Below the pieces are notes generated by a model. It saw only the letters and a program-made list of their open reading frames with translations, was not told the origin of the DNA and did no database searches. Source: Microdochium bolleyi (Eukaryota; Ascomycota; Sordariomycetes; Xylariales; Microdochiaceae). From it: a stretch of DNA of 64,000 bases. Made by a program: the position numbers and the translations under genes. Location: contig KQ964249.1 of the NCBI GenBank assembly GCA_001566295.1, positions 620,001-684,000 on the forward strand, read 5' to 3'. Positions 1 through 11,589 of the stretch are shown here, in pieces (the first letter of the stretch is position 1; each line of letters starts with the position of its first letter).

Positions 1-982
1 AAGCAAAATTCAAAAGGCACACACGCGCACACATGACGAAGTCGGGTGAAACAAGACTGTCACGACCTAATTTTCAGACAGCGTGAACTGATGCTCACCC
101 TCTTGGAGCCACTAGTCCATTCGGGACCAGCCGAGCAAGTGCAACATGGCATTGTGTCAAAGTACGGATTCGGACAGCGGCTCGCCTTCTCTCATGCCAA
201 TTTCAGGAAAGGCCCTGTGACCCAGTTGGTGGAAACGGGTGAGAACAAACTTCCAGCGGGACTGTCGAGCGTGAAACCACAGGGTTGGGCAACCCTGGCA
301 TGGGTCCTCCAGGAGGCGGCTCATCGCAGGGTCAGCTGCGGCTCCCAGGTTGCGGACCGCGCTAACGGCCGACAACCCTCTGAACTCAACAGGCCCGAAC
401 AAGACAGTTCCGTCCGGCATCGGTCGCGCTTTCGAGTATTGAGCGATTTCTGAGCACCATATGCCGGCTGAATGATCCACGCAAACAATGAGCCTCAGGT
501 GCACAGCCGGGCACGCTTCCACGTACAGAGTTAGTTGAGTCCGAGTTGGTCAACTGAAACAGCAATGCGGACTCGGAGAGACCAGGGCACCCGCTGCAAC
601 CCCTGTCGAGCCGGGGATAGCTTCAGACGATCTCAGACAAGAGACGTTTCTCGCAACCTCCTGAGCTCGGCTGCAACACACGAGGCGTTTATTCGTACTC
701 GGGCACACTTACGATGCGCGTAATGGCCTCGGCCCGCTAAACATGTCTTCGCACGTCCAAGTATATGAGGCATCGTATCGCCCACTCTGATGCACGACTA
801 TTTCTCTTGACCTCCCAGGCCTTTCCTCACAACCTTGTAAATAACAACCCAGACAGCTGTGCTGCCGACAACTTCGCTTCGTCCCCCATTCGCTGGTCCG
901 AACTTACATACTCTCTCCCTTCGTGGCTCATTTCCGTTGTTTCGACTACAACATCTACCCATCTTCAACCTACCAAGCAACA
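1..982. other. left flank, no gene recognised
   Basis: Short overlapping open frames occur on both strands but none has a recognisable domain, signal peptide or plausible splice structure. A small alternating CA/CG tract lies at about 19-33. The last 100 bases are C/A-rich and look like the 5' leader of the secreted-protein gene that begins at 983. Confidence 0.5.
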
Positions 983-1528
983 ATGTACTTCCGCACCACC
1001 TTCCTCGCCACCATCCTGGCGGCCACCAGCGTCCTCGGCGCGGCCATCCCCAGCACCAGGATCACCACCCCGGCCATCGAGCGCCGCCAGCAGTTCCGCC
1101 AGCAGACGTACGACCAGATCTCCATCTCGGGCGGCGTCGCCGGCAACGCCGAGGCCGAGGCCAACGCCGTCTTCGCGTCGCTCAACACGGCCAACCTAGC
1201 CGCCGCGAGCGAGGCCGACAAGGACTTCCTCAACAGCGTCAACAAGATCTGCAACGAGGCCGAGAAGGGCGCCTTCAACACGGCCATCGCGGCCGCCTCG
1301 GGCGAGGCCGCCGCGGCCCTGCAGCGCGGCAAGATCAAGAACAAGGTCCTCAAGCTCAAGGCCACCCTGCTGCTGCTCGGCGTCAAGCAGGCGCAGGGCG
1401 AGAACGTCGCCGCCGACATCGCGGCCGAGACCAAGAAGTTCAACAACAACATCACGCAGGACAAGGCGCAGGCCGGCAAGACGTCGACCAAGTTGTCGTT
1501 CAACGCGAGCACCAAGGGCGGTGTCTAA
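983..1528 (+). CDS. small secreted protein, alanine-rich
   Basis: Single-exon gene of 181 residues. The start at 983 is preferred over the in-frame ATG at 923 because it opens directly with a typical signal peptide (MYFRTTFLATILAATSVLG, about 19 residues) and follows a C/A-rich leader. A dibasic ERR site near residue 35 could be a Kex2 processing point. The mature part is rich in Ala, Asn and Lys with a single Cys, and looks helical. It resembles the single-exon 'small secreted protein' entries common in plant-associated Sordariomycetes, but the function is unknown. GC at third positions is very high, typical of a well-expressed gene. Seen: signal peptide and composition. Inferred: extracellular location. 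Confidence 0.75.
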   Translation: MYFRTTFLATILAATSVLGAAIPSTRITTPAIERRQQFRQQTYDQISISGGVAGNAEAEANAVFASLNTANLAAASEADKDFLNSVNKICNEAEKGAFNTAIAAASGEAAAALQRGKIKNKVLKLKATLLLLGVKQAQGENVAADIAAETKKFNNNITQDKAQAGKTSTKLSFNASTKGGV

Positions 1529-2124
1529 AGCAGCCAAGAGGGCGGGCACGGGGCTGGCGTAGCTTAGAGCAGGTCAGCTGTGTCTACTTGGACATCTCGT
1601 ACGACGTTTTGAGTTGCGTGATTGTAGTCCAAGTCAATTCTAGGAAAAAAGTTCACAAGATTGCAGGAACGGTGATACGTTTTGTTCGATGCGTGCCGCC
1701 AGCATGTTCGTATAATGGTGACTCAGGAGAATCTAGTAGTGAGGTTGTCCTGGCTTACTTCACCGCACAATACACAACTCCAACTTCGCTGTACTGGTAT
1801 TATTAGAACATATCAAGATTACCGGGAGGTTTAGAAACACAGGCGGGTTTTCAAACGACACGACAGTGCCGTCGCAGCGGGTCTTAAGGACTTTAGTTCT
1901 TTAAGGCGAAACGTGCCTTTGCAAGTGGAGTTTCGGTTGGTCGCAGTTCCCGAGCTCCTCCGGTCGTAGTAAAAAAGCAGAGACGTAACCACCCGCCACC
2001 ATCGTTCAATGCACACAAGACTCAACCACCACTACAGCAAAAAATTGAGAACCCTTTACATCGCGTTACAATGTTTTCGGGGGAACGAGCAAAAAGATAG
2101 AGAGTTACTCAATGCGCTCTTTCG
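1529..2124. other. intergenic
   Basis: Presumably the 3' UTR of the secreted-protein gene and the downstream flank of the minus-strand tRNA. No further gene is seen. Confidence 0.5.
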
Positions 2125-2232
2125 CGACAAAGACAGGACTCGAACCTGCGCGACCGAAGCCATCAGCTTACGTAATCAGCTCCTGACGGAGCGTTTTCGA
2201 GGCTGACCCATTAACCACTCTGGCACTTTGCC
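2125..2232 (-). tRNA. tRNA-Ser(CGA), intron-containing
   Basis: On the minus strand the acceptor GGCAAAG (2232-2226) pairs with CTTTGTC, followed by discriminator G (complement of 2125). The anticodon stem TCAGC/GCTGA encloses a CTCGAAA loop, giving anticodon CGA (reads UCG, serine). A 27-nt intron (about 2169-2195) sits after position 37. A variable arm around GGCTTCGGTC and a T-arm with GGTTCGAGTCC complete the class II tRNA expected for serine. Confidence 0.9.
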
Positions 2233-2793
2233 ACCAACTGATTGGTGATCCTTGTAGAGGCTGGCTCTTATGCTGGGTCATCATGGATTGAAGTTTGGTG
2301 CTGCTGCAGAACGGTTGATGGCATACGTAACTGCTTCAGACATGATCTTGTTGATCTGCATCCTTAGTCTACCAAGGAAGTTGGCAGACATGTCTTCTTG
2401 CGGTATAAACTTAAGCTTTTCCCATTGTATCAGTACCTATGATCGCAACGGTACAATAGTATTGTTGTCACAAGAGTAAGTCTCGGTAGTGCAGGTTGGT
2501 TCTGTGGTGTAGACAACTCGTTTTTTCCACTTCTCGGAATTCCAAGTTCATGTAATGTTATTCGAGGCCAAAGTCGGAGACAGGAAAGTCATAGCGAAAT
2601 CGTTCATGCAGGAGGTGTCACGCCATCCCGGTGTGACTCAAAACAATCGCAAGGACCTTGCACCATTCAAGGACAAGCGGGGGGGCCTCATGTGCTTCAT
2701 TGTTGACTCCAACACTCTTTCACCAACAAAATTGCTAGAAATTATTTGCAATTCCACATGTTTCTCCAAATACAGTATCTCCTTTCCGGCATC
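2233..2793. other. intergenic, upstream of methyltransferase
   Basis: Contains the upstream flank of the tRNA-Ser gene and the leader of the methyltransferase. Nothing else recognised. Confidence 0.5.
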
Positions 2794-3606
2794 ATGGCAC
2801 AAAATATCTACGACAATAAAGATTTCTTTGACAACTACGTCCAGCTGGACAGGCAGACCAAGGGCCTCGAGGGGGCTCCGGAGTGGCCGCAGCTCCGCGC
2901 CATGCTCCCCGCGGACCTCCGTGGACTCCATCTCCTTGATCTGGGGTGCGGAATGGGCTGGGTCTGTCGTTGGGCACTTGAGAACGGAGCTGCATCGGCA
3001 CACGGAGTCGACCTGTCACAGAACATGCTCGCGAAAGCTCACGAGATGGGCAGTACTTTGTCATGCAGCAGGAGCGCGACATATGAGCAGGCAGACCTGG
3101 ACTCTCTGAGCCTCCCGCCAGACAAGTACGACATTGTCTTCAGCTCGCTCGCCTTCCACTACCTGCTGAACCTGCCTCAGCTCATGGCGCAGATCAGCAG
3201 GGCGTTGCGTGCTGGCGGCCGGCTCGTGTTCTCCGTCGAGCACCCCATCTTCACTGCGCCGCACGACATCTTTGCCGCGCCGCTGAAGGCAGGCATGCGG
3301 ACGGACGACACGACGGGGCGCAGATACTGGCCCGTGGACGCTTACCAGCATGAAGGGCAGAGGCTGCGCAGCTGGTTCGTGGACGGCGTCAGGAAACAGC
3401 ACCGCACCATGGCCACGTACATCCGGATCCTGCTGGACGAGGGCTTCGAGCTGACGGACTGTGTAGAGTGGTGCCCTTCGGCGGAAGAGCTGGAGGCTGC
3501 TCCTGAGTGGGCGAGCGAGATGATCCGGCCGACATTTCTGCTTGTGGGAGCGACCATGAAGGGCCAAGGGAAGATATGCGAAAGTATTGCGAAAGTATCA
3601 ATTTGA
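2794..3606 (+). CDS. class I SAM-dependent methyltransferase
   Basis: Intronless gene of 270 residues. The start at 2794 (MAQNIYDNKDFF) was chosen because the in-frame upstream stretch from 2746 does not look like this family. Motif I, LLDLGCGMGW, lies at about residues 48-57; the acidic SAM-ribose ligand is in HGVDLS just after; motif IV/post-motif is FDIV-like (YDIVFSSLAFHYL); RALRAGGRLVFSVEHP is the usual post-core strand. The C-terminal block with RTMATYI and a final FLLVGA strand is typical of small UbiE/Methyltransf_11-type enzymes. The substrate cannot be told from sequence. Length and motifs look complete. Confidence 0.88.
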   Translation: MAQNIYDNKDFFDNYVQLDRQTKGLEGAPEWPQLRAMLPADLRGLHLLDLGCGMGWVCRWALENGAASAHGVDLSQNMLAKAHEMGSTLSCSRSATYEQADLDSLSLPPDKYDIVFSSLAFHYLLNLPQLMAQISRALRAGGRLVFSVEHPIFTAPHDIFAAPLKAGMRTDDTTGRRYWPVDAYQHEGQRLRSWFVDGVRKQHRTMATYIRILLDEGFELTDCVEWCPSAEELEAAPEWASEMIRPTFLLVGATMKGQGKICESIAKVSI

Positions 3607-4313
3607 ATTGAAGCTGGAACACTGATGCTGAGATGGAAAGGCGAAATGCTTAGCAGCGGACACTAAGATGGACTTGCTGCAGGGGTTGATTGACGCTGCG
3701 GGCGATCGTCGCTGGCTGGCAAGGACCACGACGCCGGAAGCCGTGGGGTTCGCGGCAGTGCCACTGGGACTACCGGTGGCTCCGCGTAGTCTAGGTACCT
3801 TAAGGCACCTTACGGAGGAGCGAGGACAGGCACCAGGGCAGGCAGGCCGCCCGCCGCCCGCCCGTCCCCCGGCCCGCCCAGGCGCGAGCTTGCGACATCA
3901 TCGCACATGGGATCATCTCGAGCTGCTGCTGTGGGGGCTCCAGGGCTGTGCTGCTCGACAGCTCCTTATCGGCTCGTCTTGACTCTTGGTCTGCCTCCCC
4001 TTTCGACGCCTCCTCGCCCTCACATTCCTTCGCAGCGACAGCATCGCCTCCTCGCAACCACAGCAGCCCTTTCGAAGCTTCCCTCGCGCGTGCACACAGC
4101 CGCCCAAGCGACAGCGCTTTCGAGTCCCGCGTCCTCCGCAAACGACACCACTGCCATCGAAGCGTTCCCGCATCTCATATCGCGAGACTCGTCATCACCT
4201 CCCCAGCACCCGCAAACCACCGAGCCGGTCCACGCAAGCTGCCCTCCCGCCCTCTGGGCCTCGACATGCACATACCTCCCTCCCGCCCGGCGATACCGAG
4301 ACCAACGGCGTGA
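3607..4313. other. intergenic, upstream of VRL1-like gene
   Basis: C-rich region with CTTTCG- and CCTCC-rich stretches from 3980 onward, probably the promoter and long 5' leader of the gene starting at 4314. Several open frames here lack any recognisable domain. Confidence 0.45.
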
Positions 4314-7300
4314 ATGCTTCCCCTGAACCCATTCCTCGCCGCCTTCTTCAAGCCGGGCAACTCGCTTGCATCCCAGTGCACGCCTGTCCACCACCACATC
4401 CTCCTCGTCCCCACCACCGAGTTCTTCCTCACCTCCCGCGAGACAGAGAGCGGCCAGTCCCTCGCCGACTTTGTCGCCTCCGAGGACTTCCAGGGCAGCC
4501 ATGTCCTCCGCGTCCCCGGCCCGGCGGCCGCCGCGGGAGGAAAGGATTCGGGGGTAGGGAATCTGCGCGAGATCAGGGGCAAGGCCCGGCAGTACAACAC
4601 CGTCAACGGCCGCAGCATCGTCATCAAAGATGCGGCCCTGTTCACAAACAAAGGTAGACCTCTCCTCCCGTGGTGACCTAGCACAGCGGTACTGCCGATC
4701 GACGCTCTGCGCCCCCCCGCCCGCTAACAGACTGGCTGCAGGCTTCAAGACACTCGCGCAAGCGCAGCTACTTGGCGACAGCATATGGTACGGTGACACG
4801 ATCGAGCCCCGGCAATGGCTGATCTACTACATATCACGGCCCCTCGTGGGCACCTGGGACGAAATCCCCATCGAACCCGCAGTCTACACGGACGGAATGG
4901 CCAAGCGCAAACGGGAGGAGCTCAGGCGCAAGACGGCAGTCGATAATGGTGAACCAAGTGCTCCGCGGAAGAAAGACATCAAGAGCTTCCACGACCTGCT
5001 CAACAACTTCCCGCTTATTGCGCGGCAGATGCAGCCCGGCTTGGAGAAGCTGTTCGCCGAGTTCAGGACGGCATTCGAGAAGCCATTGCCCCCGCCGCCC
5101 TCCGCCGTCAACATTCCCGACCCCACGCCGGACGGGCCGATACTTGCAGCAATGCGGAGAGCTCGTTCAAGCAGCGTCTCTGCAGTGCGGCGGCCAGTCT
5201 TCGCGGAGCAAGAAAGAGAACCAGTCGTCGAGAACTTCTTTGCCGAGGACAGCGAGGACGTTATGCGCGTCGCGCTCGAGACCGCCGTCACAAGCGCCAT
5301 CGACATTTTCCAGGGCGTCGACAAGCAGCAGCTCTCAATGCTCGGTGCGACGACCGAGCTGACTGGCCCCATTGTGGAAAGGTTGATTGAGCGATACATT
5401 ACAGAGACCCTACACCATTTAATATGGGCGCGATTGGCGGCTCTGCTGCGTTCGGAAGACCTGGAGCTGGAGAGCAAACTCCGGCAGATGCAGCACATCG
5501 ACATCTCACAACTGGGCCTCTTCATCGAAGGTGGCCTGCGCGACAAGAGGATTCTCACAGCTCGCATCGAATCTGCCGTGGAAGAGTTCCGCAAAATGTC
5601 GAGTGCCATGTCACCACAGGAGCTCTTGGAACAGCTGCTGTCCACGCTCAAGCTTGTCACCAGGTTGACAGAACAGCCAAGGCCGGATCTAGCGGGGCAG
5701 TCGTCAGAGAAGCCCATTGTAACGATCAACGCCGACACGCTCGTGTGTCTCCTGCTGTATGTGGTGATACGTGCAGGGGTCAAGAATCTGCAGGCGCGCC
5801 TGCTTTACATCAGGCATTTCATCTTCATCGACGATGTAGAGAGTGGCGAAATGGGCTATGCGGTGAGCACATTTGAGGCTGTCCTGTCGTACTTGGCCAG
5901 AGACTCGAGCAGTTTGCGAAAAGCGAGCCGACGAAACAAGGCATTGTGGGATGCCACTGCCAGAGGCGACGTTGACGAGCTTAAGCGCATCATGGACCCT
6001 GATTCTGACACGGCGCCGGATGAGGACGACGACGAAGAAGAAGACCAAAATGGTTTGGAGCGCAAGACGTCAGTGTCCTCAAGCCATGCTCCGTCCATGA
6101 GCTGGAGTTTTGTCAATGGCTCGTCACGAAGGTCCTCCTTGTCGGTACCATGGTCGCGCGACGCGCAATCACAAACCACTGGGACCTACTCTCAGGGATC
6201 GGACTTAAGCCACGTCTTCCCCTTTCAAAACAATCCGGCTCAGGAGCACCCCTTCATCTTATACAAGAAGAAAAAGAAGGTCTCCATGGACGTTCGCAGT
6301 ATGTCCAGTGGATCAGAATTCTCATACCACTCGCGGACAGGGAGTTTCACCACAACAGGGTCTGGTCTGGAGGGTGACACATCCATAGAGCGCCTTTGTC
6401 AGACACAAGACCATTCTGGCGAGTCTGTATTGATGATGGCCGTCCAGCATGGGCAACCGGCGACCTTGAAGTACTTTTTGTCGCTTGAGGAGTTCTTCCC
6501 CGCAAGGGCTGTGCTAGAGGATACCAACAACCAGGGCACAACATTACTCAGCGCTGCTGTCCAGCTTGGCCACGCGGAACTGATCGATGGCATTCTGGAC
6601 ATCGTTCTTTCTTCCTCAAGCGATGAACAGACCTGTGCTTATCTGCACCAGCAAGACATCTGGGAGCGCAGCGTTGCCCACTATCTCTTCCAGGCACCCA
6701 GCCTGATACCACGTATCGGACACATGCTCCCGTGGCGGCAAAAGGACAAGAATGGACAGACTCCTCTGTTCGCGCTCTGTCGTTCTTATGATCACACGGA
6801 TTATCAAGAGATGGTACGATCTGGCGTGCAGGCTGCTGCCAAGGCACAGCGGGATAGGCAGCCGTTGCATCTGGACGACCACGTCGATGCAAAGGGCAAC
6901 ACCTTGCTGCACATCATCAACGACCACGTGCTAGCGCACGACATCCTGCGCCATGGCGATGCTGACCCCAATGCGACGAATGAGAAGAAGTTCACGCCCC
7001 TGATGCTGGCAAGCAAGTATGGCCGTTTCGAGATGGTCAGGGTGCTGTACTCGGACCCTCGAGTGGATGTTGCCGCGAAAGAGTTGCGCGGCCTGACTGC
7101 TGTCGAGCTTGCGAAGGATGATGAAGTGCGGAATAAGATCGACGACTTGACCCTCTTCGTGATGCAACCTGCCGACGATGGCCGCATCACGGGCGTCGTG
7201 CGCTCTTTCTTTGTCGAAGACGCCACCATCCGACTTGTGCTCAAGTCGGGGGCCCCCGCGGACAGCATGAGCTACACGGTGACCACATGTCGACGATCTC

Positions 7301-8582
7301 TAGCCGACTTTGAGCGGCTGATGAGCCTGTTGACGATCGAGAACCCGGCGTCCTGGATGCCAAATATCACAACGCAGCGCTCGCCATTCCAGATACCTTC
7401 GAAGCCGTCCAGAGCTATCCTGAGAGATGTCCAATTGCGCACGAACGCGTTCTTGCGAATTCTCCTGCAGCACCCGACTTTTTCCACCCATGAGATGCTG
7501 TGGGAGTTCTTCCTGGTTCCGGAACTGCAAGTCGAGCAGGCCGAGGAGCGGAGTCGTCTGAAGGCCATCTCACGTGCGGAGAAGGTGCGCGACGAACTCG
7601 AGCCACTGGAGGACTTGCGGGAGGTTGAACAGTTCGTTGAGCACGCCAGGGACATGGTGCGGAGTGTCAATTATTCGACCAAGAGTGTGGCGCGTCGGGC
7701 GAACGCGATAGGGGTCGTTGCAAGTGGTAAGTTCAACCCGTTGTCTCTTGTCATCAAGTTTCCGGCTAACTCTGCTTCTCAGATCTTTACGACGCAGCTG
7801 TACTGCTGAATCGACAGGTTGCCGCACTCGAGTTCCTGCCCACCAGTCACAAGACTGCGTTCCAAAGCTACCTACGAGCAGTCGCCCTGCCCGCCCACAC
7901 TCCGATCGCCACGTTCCACATGAATTTCCTTGCTCTGCAAACAACGATTCAAGCAATGATTGGCGCACTGCTACGCCCGCCGCAGCTCGTAAGCCAGATC
8001 CAAGCTCAGCGCAAACACATCGACCGCACCTACAGCTCGTTGTCCCGCTCGACACGCTGGCCGCTGGGTCTTATGGACGACGCCCGTGCACGGCACGACA
8101 AGGAGAAGGAAGAGTCCATTCGCAAAGCCCGGGAGGAGATTGACGGGCTCGGCCGCGAGCTGCGCTACAGTCAGCAGGTTGTAGCGAGTGAGCTTGCTGG
8201 CTGGCAGGTGCTACACGAGCAGATGGGAAGAACGGCGATCAAGGAGTACGCTCGCAACATGCTTGTCCTCGAGAGGGAGAGGCTCGGAGGGCTCCGGCGC
8301 ACCCTGCGTCGGCTCAAGGAAGACATGGCTGCTGCGATGCCTGGTGGAGACATTTCTGGGCAGAATGGAGTGGCTGAGCAAAATGGGCCTGATTTGGATT
8401 ACATGACTGATGGCGGCCAAAGCGATACAGAACCTGCTGCCCATGAAGAAGGAGCGATCCGACCAAGCCATACCACACTTCCAGGCGATGTGGAAGGTAG
8501 TAATGCAGAGGGCAGCGGCACTGCCGAGACATCGGGCGCCAACTTCCCCTCGTCTGCTGGGCATGCTGGGCAGAGCGAGTAG
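4314..8582 (+). CDS. VRL1: Vrl1/VARP-like VPS9-ankyrin-PX(-BAR) protein
   Basis: Exons 4314-4653, 4742-7726 and 7783-8582 join in frame (introns of 88 and 56 nt) to give 1374 residues. Order: a conserved N-terminal domain (1-200); a VPS9 Rab5-family GEF domain (about 330-500, core ADTLVCLLLYVVIRAG near 444); an acidic linker with Ser-rich low-complexity (520-660); ankyrin repeats (about 670-895, e.g. GNTLLHII, FTPLMLASKYG); a PX domain (about 915-1050, with SFFVEDATIRL and PFQIPSKPSR); and a helical, probably BAR-like, C-terminus. This order matches yeast Vrl1, a subunit of the VINE endosomal sorting-nexin complex and a relative of animal VARP/ANKRD27. Expected role: activation of Rab5-type GTPases and coat formation on endosomes. 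The last ~120 residues are low complexity. Domain calls are by eye; the symbol is by homology. Confidence 0.85.
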
Positions 8583-9634
8583 CACGATCAGTGACCGGGA
8601 CGGTTCCCAGGTTTCACTTCTTAGGGCCACGGGGCTGCTGTTTGTCTTTTGTTTACTTCACACACGGGGCGTACGATAAAAAGCTGCGCTATGATAGAAC
8701 CTTGATAGACCTGTTTCTTCTTCCTTTCTAATGACCAGGCAATGCATAACGGCTGGCTGGGGTTCCAGCTCTGTACTGCTTTTGTACACTTCCAAAGAGA
8801 TGCTCATATTGAAGGCTTATGGTAGCTCGGACTTTGTGTGAACCCCTGTTCGTGGAAGAGCTGGGTGTTTTGGAGAAAATCAAAAGCGCTGGCATTTCCT
8901 TGTGGGATGGTCGTAGGAGGGCATTTCTACGGAGTTGAAGAACTTCTTCAGAGCGTTCAACATCATAACGACGTCGATCGCGGCTGCCACTACACGCGTA
9001 CGTCGACGTTTTCACGGCAAACAGGCTACAGACATCGCCAAAGCCGAGAACAGGTAGATCGGGGATTGCGACAGTGGGCCGTGAAGTCTGGAAGCAGTCG
9101 CCTTTGTTTTCTTTGGTCCCAGTTCGATGCGGGCCGGGCCCTGCCTGCCTGCCTGCTTGCCTGCCAGTTCTCTCTCCACGATGTCTGGGGAATCGGTCGT
9201 CAGACGTGGAGGTCTTTGGAGAAATTGTTCTGGATCTCCAGCTTACAACAATCGTGTGAGACGGCTCCGCGAGGGCTCTTCCGGTCACGAAACCGGTTCG
9301 GGTCCCATGCATGGTAAGGGTGCAGTGCTTGTCCTTTCGGAACCGTCTGGGTTGGTTCAGGAAGCCACAACACCACTCGTGGGCCGAGAAAGACGCGACT
9401 TCCCCTGATCCTTTGCTTTCCGGGTAGGTTATTCGTCGCGACTCCCCTTTAGCGGAGTTGCTCAAGCCGCCTGTGGCAAGTCTGGAAGATAGAACGTCTC
9501 ACACCGAAGCAGCCGGGCTGGCCTAGACACAGCGAGCTCAGCACAATCATCAGCTATTTCCAAATCACGTTGTTCATCAACTATCTTAACAGATCGCATC
9601 ATTCATCTGAGCCACATACACACCACAAGGCAGC
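8583..9634. other. intergenic
   Basis: Long open frames exist on both strands (one of about 245 codons on the minus strand, 8728-9465) but their translations look like random, Arg/Ser-rich sequence with a CTGC microsatellite inside. No gene is supported. The last 100 bases are a C/A-rich leader of the next gene. Confidence 0.5.
9141..9165. repeat. CTGC/GCCT tetranucleotide microsatellite
   Basis: About six tandem copies of a CTGC unit with one T interruption in otherwise non-coding sequence. Confidence 0.85.
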
Positions 9635-11031
9635 ATGACCCCGGCGCCTGCCGCCCGACGCCCCCAGGATGGCCTAGCATGGCATGAGCAGCTCTCCGTG
9701 AGCGTGCCGCTGTGGACAAGACTGCCTGACGAGACCGCAATCAAACGCATCTGCCGCAATCACTTGATCCGCCTCTATCGAGACAATGATGTCGACACCG
9801 CCTGCACCGTTTCCTTCTTCGCTTCTGACGCCTTTAACAAGTTCTATCTGGCCACAACCAAGCACAGAAAGGGTCTGATGCGTGTTTCGCTGCCCGTGTA
9901 CCCGGCGCACAAGACACGCGGCGAGGTCGCGACTCTCCGCTGGGTCCGAAAGAACTCCAGCATCCCCGTACCACGAGTACTCGCCTTTGACGACACCAAC
10001 AGCAACGAGCTCGGCTTCGAGTGGATCCTCACCGAGTTCATGCCGGGAGAGCCGGCGGAGCGCGTGTGGTGGACCATGTCCCGTGAGCGGAAGGAGGCTC
10101 TGGTGAGGAGGCTCGCGTCCTACCAAGCCGAACTCGCCCGCGCGGCCACCACGCAGGCTTTCGACACGATTGGAACGCTCATCGCCGTGGATTGTATCAA
10201 AGAATTCCCCGCGAGAAGCTGGACTCCTCTTAAGGTGAGATTCGATCGTCTTGTGGCGCCCGAGGTTTTCCTGGGCAGTCGTCTCAAGCTCAAAGGTCCT
10301 CGCGGCCCGTACCGCTCCAGCCAGGAGTGGTTTACGGGTACGCTGAGCATGATCATCCAGGTACAGAACAATATCATCGGCCAGACTACAGGCGACAGGA
10401 AGTTTGACAGGCTCTGCGCTGAGACGACCAGAACGATCGCTGAGAAATTGCTTCGTGTCTTGCCAAAGGTCTTCCCTGGTCATGACCTCCAGACGGACAC
10501 TCATGGTCACAACACGGCTGAGCAGACCTATCTGCACCACGACAACCTGAACCTCCAAAACATACTGCTGGACGAGAAGGGGGCTGTCTCAGGCATCCTG
10601 AACTGGGAATTCGTCTCGGCCCTCCCGCTATGGACGAGTGCACGTTTGCCGCAGTTCCTTCGCGACAACCAGGGATGGGCTGAGGTCAATTACAACCGTA
10701 CAGTGGAGACTCCAGAATACAAGAACCGAGCGATGACAAGAAGTACAAAAGCGATGCCGTCTATGGTGAGAGAAAGCTCGAGTTGGACTGGCCAGTCAGA
10801 GATGAGGAGAGAGCAAGTGTCTTTGGCAGGTTATATCAAGACTCTTTGGAAAAGCACTGGCCAGGGTGGCAGACACTAAGGAAAGAGAGCCTTCTCAAAG
10901 TCTACATGTATGAAGCAGTGCTCTCTTGTGCAAGCTGGTGGTTCCTCGAGGGCATATGCCGGTGGGCTGATGCCATCGAAGCAGGGACGGTAATCAAGGA
11001 TGGCACGGTACAGTCCTGGATGGAGTTTTGA
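9635..11031 (+). pseudogene. APH-family (aminoglycoside phosphotransferase-like) protein, frameshifted
   Basis: The frame from 9635 reads as a fungal APH/choline-kinase-fold protein: nucleotide-binding N-lobe, then the Brenner-type loop LHHDNLNLQNILLDEKG and the block ILNWEFVSALPLW. After about 10,725 homology continues in the -1 frame (KSDAVYGERKLELDWPVRD) to a stop at 11031, so one base seems to be missing; no intron with sensible splice sites fits, because the bracketing sequence is conserved coding. Read literally the protein stops at 10879 with a garbled tail. The second metal-binding Asp of the usual 'DWE' is Asn here (NWE), so catalysis is doubtful. This family is large in fungi and mostly of unknown substrate. 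It is either a decaying gene or an assembly error. Confidence 0.6.
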
Positions 11032-11589
11032 GGTGGAAATTGTTGGTACGTTTACAAAGCGATGCACCGATGTGTTCCTGTCGGGTTGACACCCAGGAGA
11101 AAGTCTGCTTCGTTTGGGCATTATCGGATTTACATCTGCTATCCTAGAGCATATCTTTACCTTTGGAATGGATCAACACTCCGTGCTTAGAAAGGAAGGT
11201 CGGAAAACAGAACAATAAAGGACTTCGAACGGAAAGAGATGTGCACCATTGTCCTGTCTTCAATGGTGGCATGTGAAGTTGGCCGCACTTGTGGCTCACG
11301 ACTGGGTCCAGAGTCGTCGAGAAGCGAAGTGGCCACGGCGCCTTCCTGACGCGCCGGCTTTGCTTTGCGATTGAATGTTGGTCGGTCGCGTCCCTTCAGC
11401 TACGGCCTGCATGGAGGCTTGGCTCCAGGGGAAACTGACTGTTGGTTGTCACTGCGCCTCAGCCCCAACGACACAGCCCCTTTTCTGCCCGTCGGCCTTG
11501 GTAGAAGAGGCACACCTTTGACGGACAGCACAGACGGAGAGTTCTCTGATCCTCTTCGTATTTGACTCCAATCTTTTGCCGAATTGAAA
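11032..11589. other. intergenic
   Basis: No gene recognised. It holds the promoter of the three-TM protein gene beginning at 11590. Confidence 0.5.

Noticed and set aside
859..1806. 315-codon plus-strand frame overlapping the first secreted-protein gene
   Set aside because: It is an Arg/Gly/His-rich shadow of the high-GC secreted-protein gene in another frame and runs on into AT-rich 3' flank.
8728..9465. 245-codon open frame on the minus strand
   Set aside because: It contains a CTGC microsatellite translated as repeated Arg/Gln/Ala/Gly, overlaps long frames on the other strand and shows no domain or initiation context. GC-rich DNA often yields such frames by chance.
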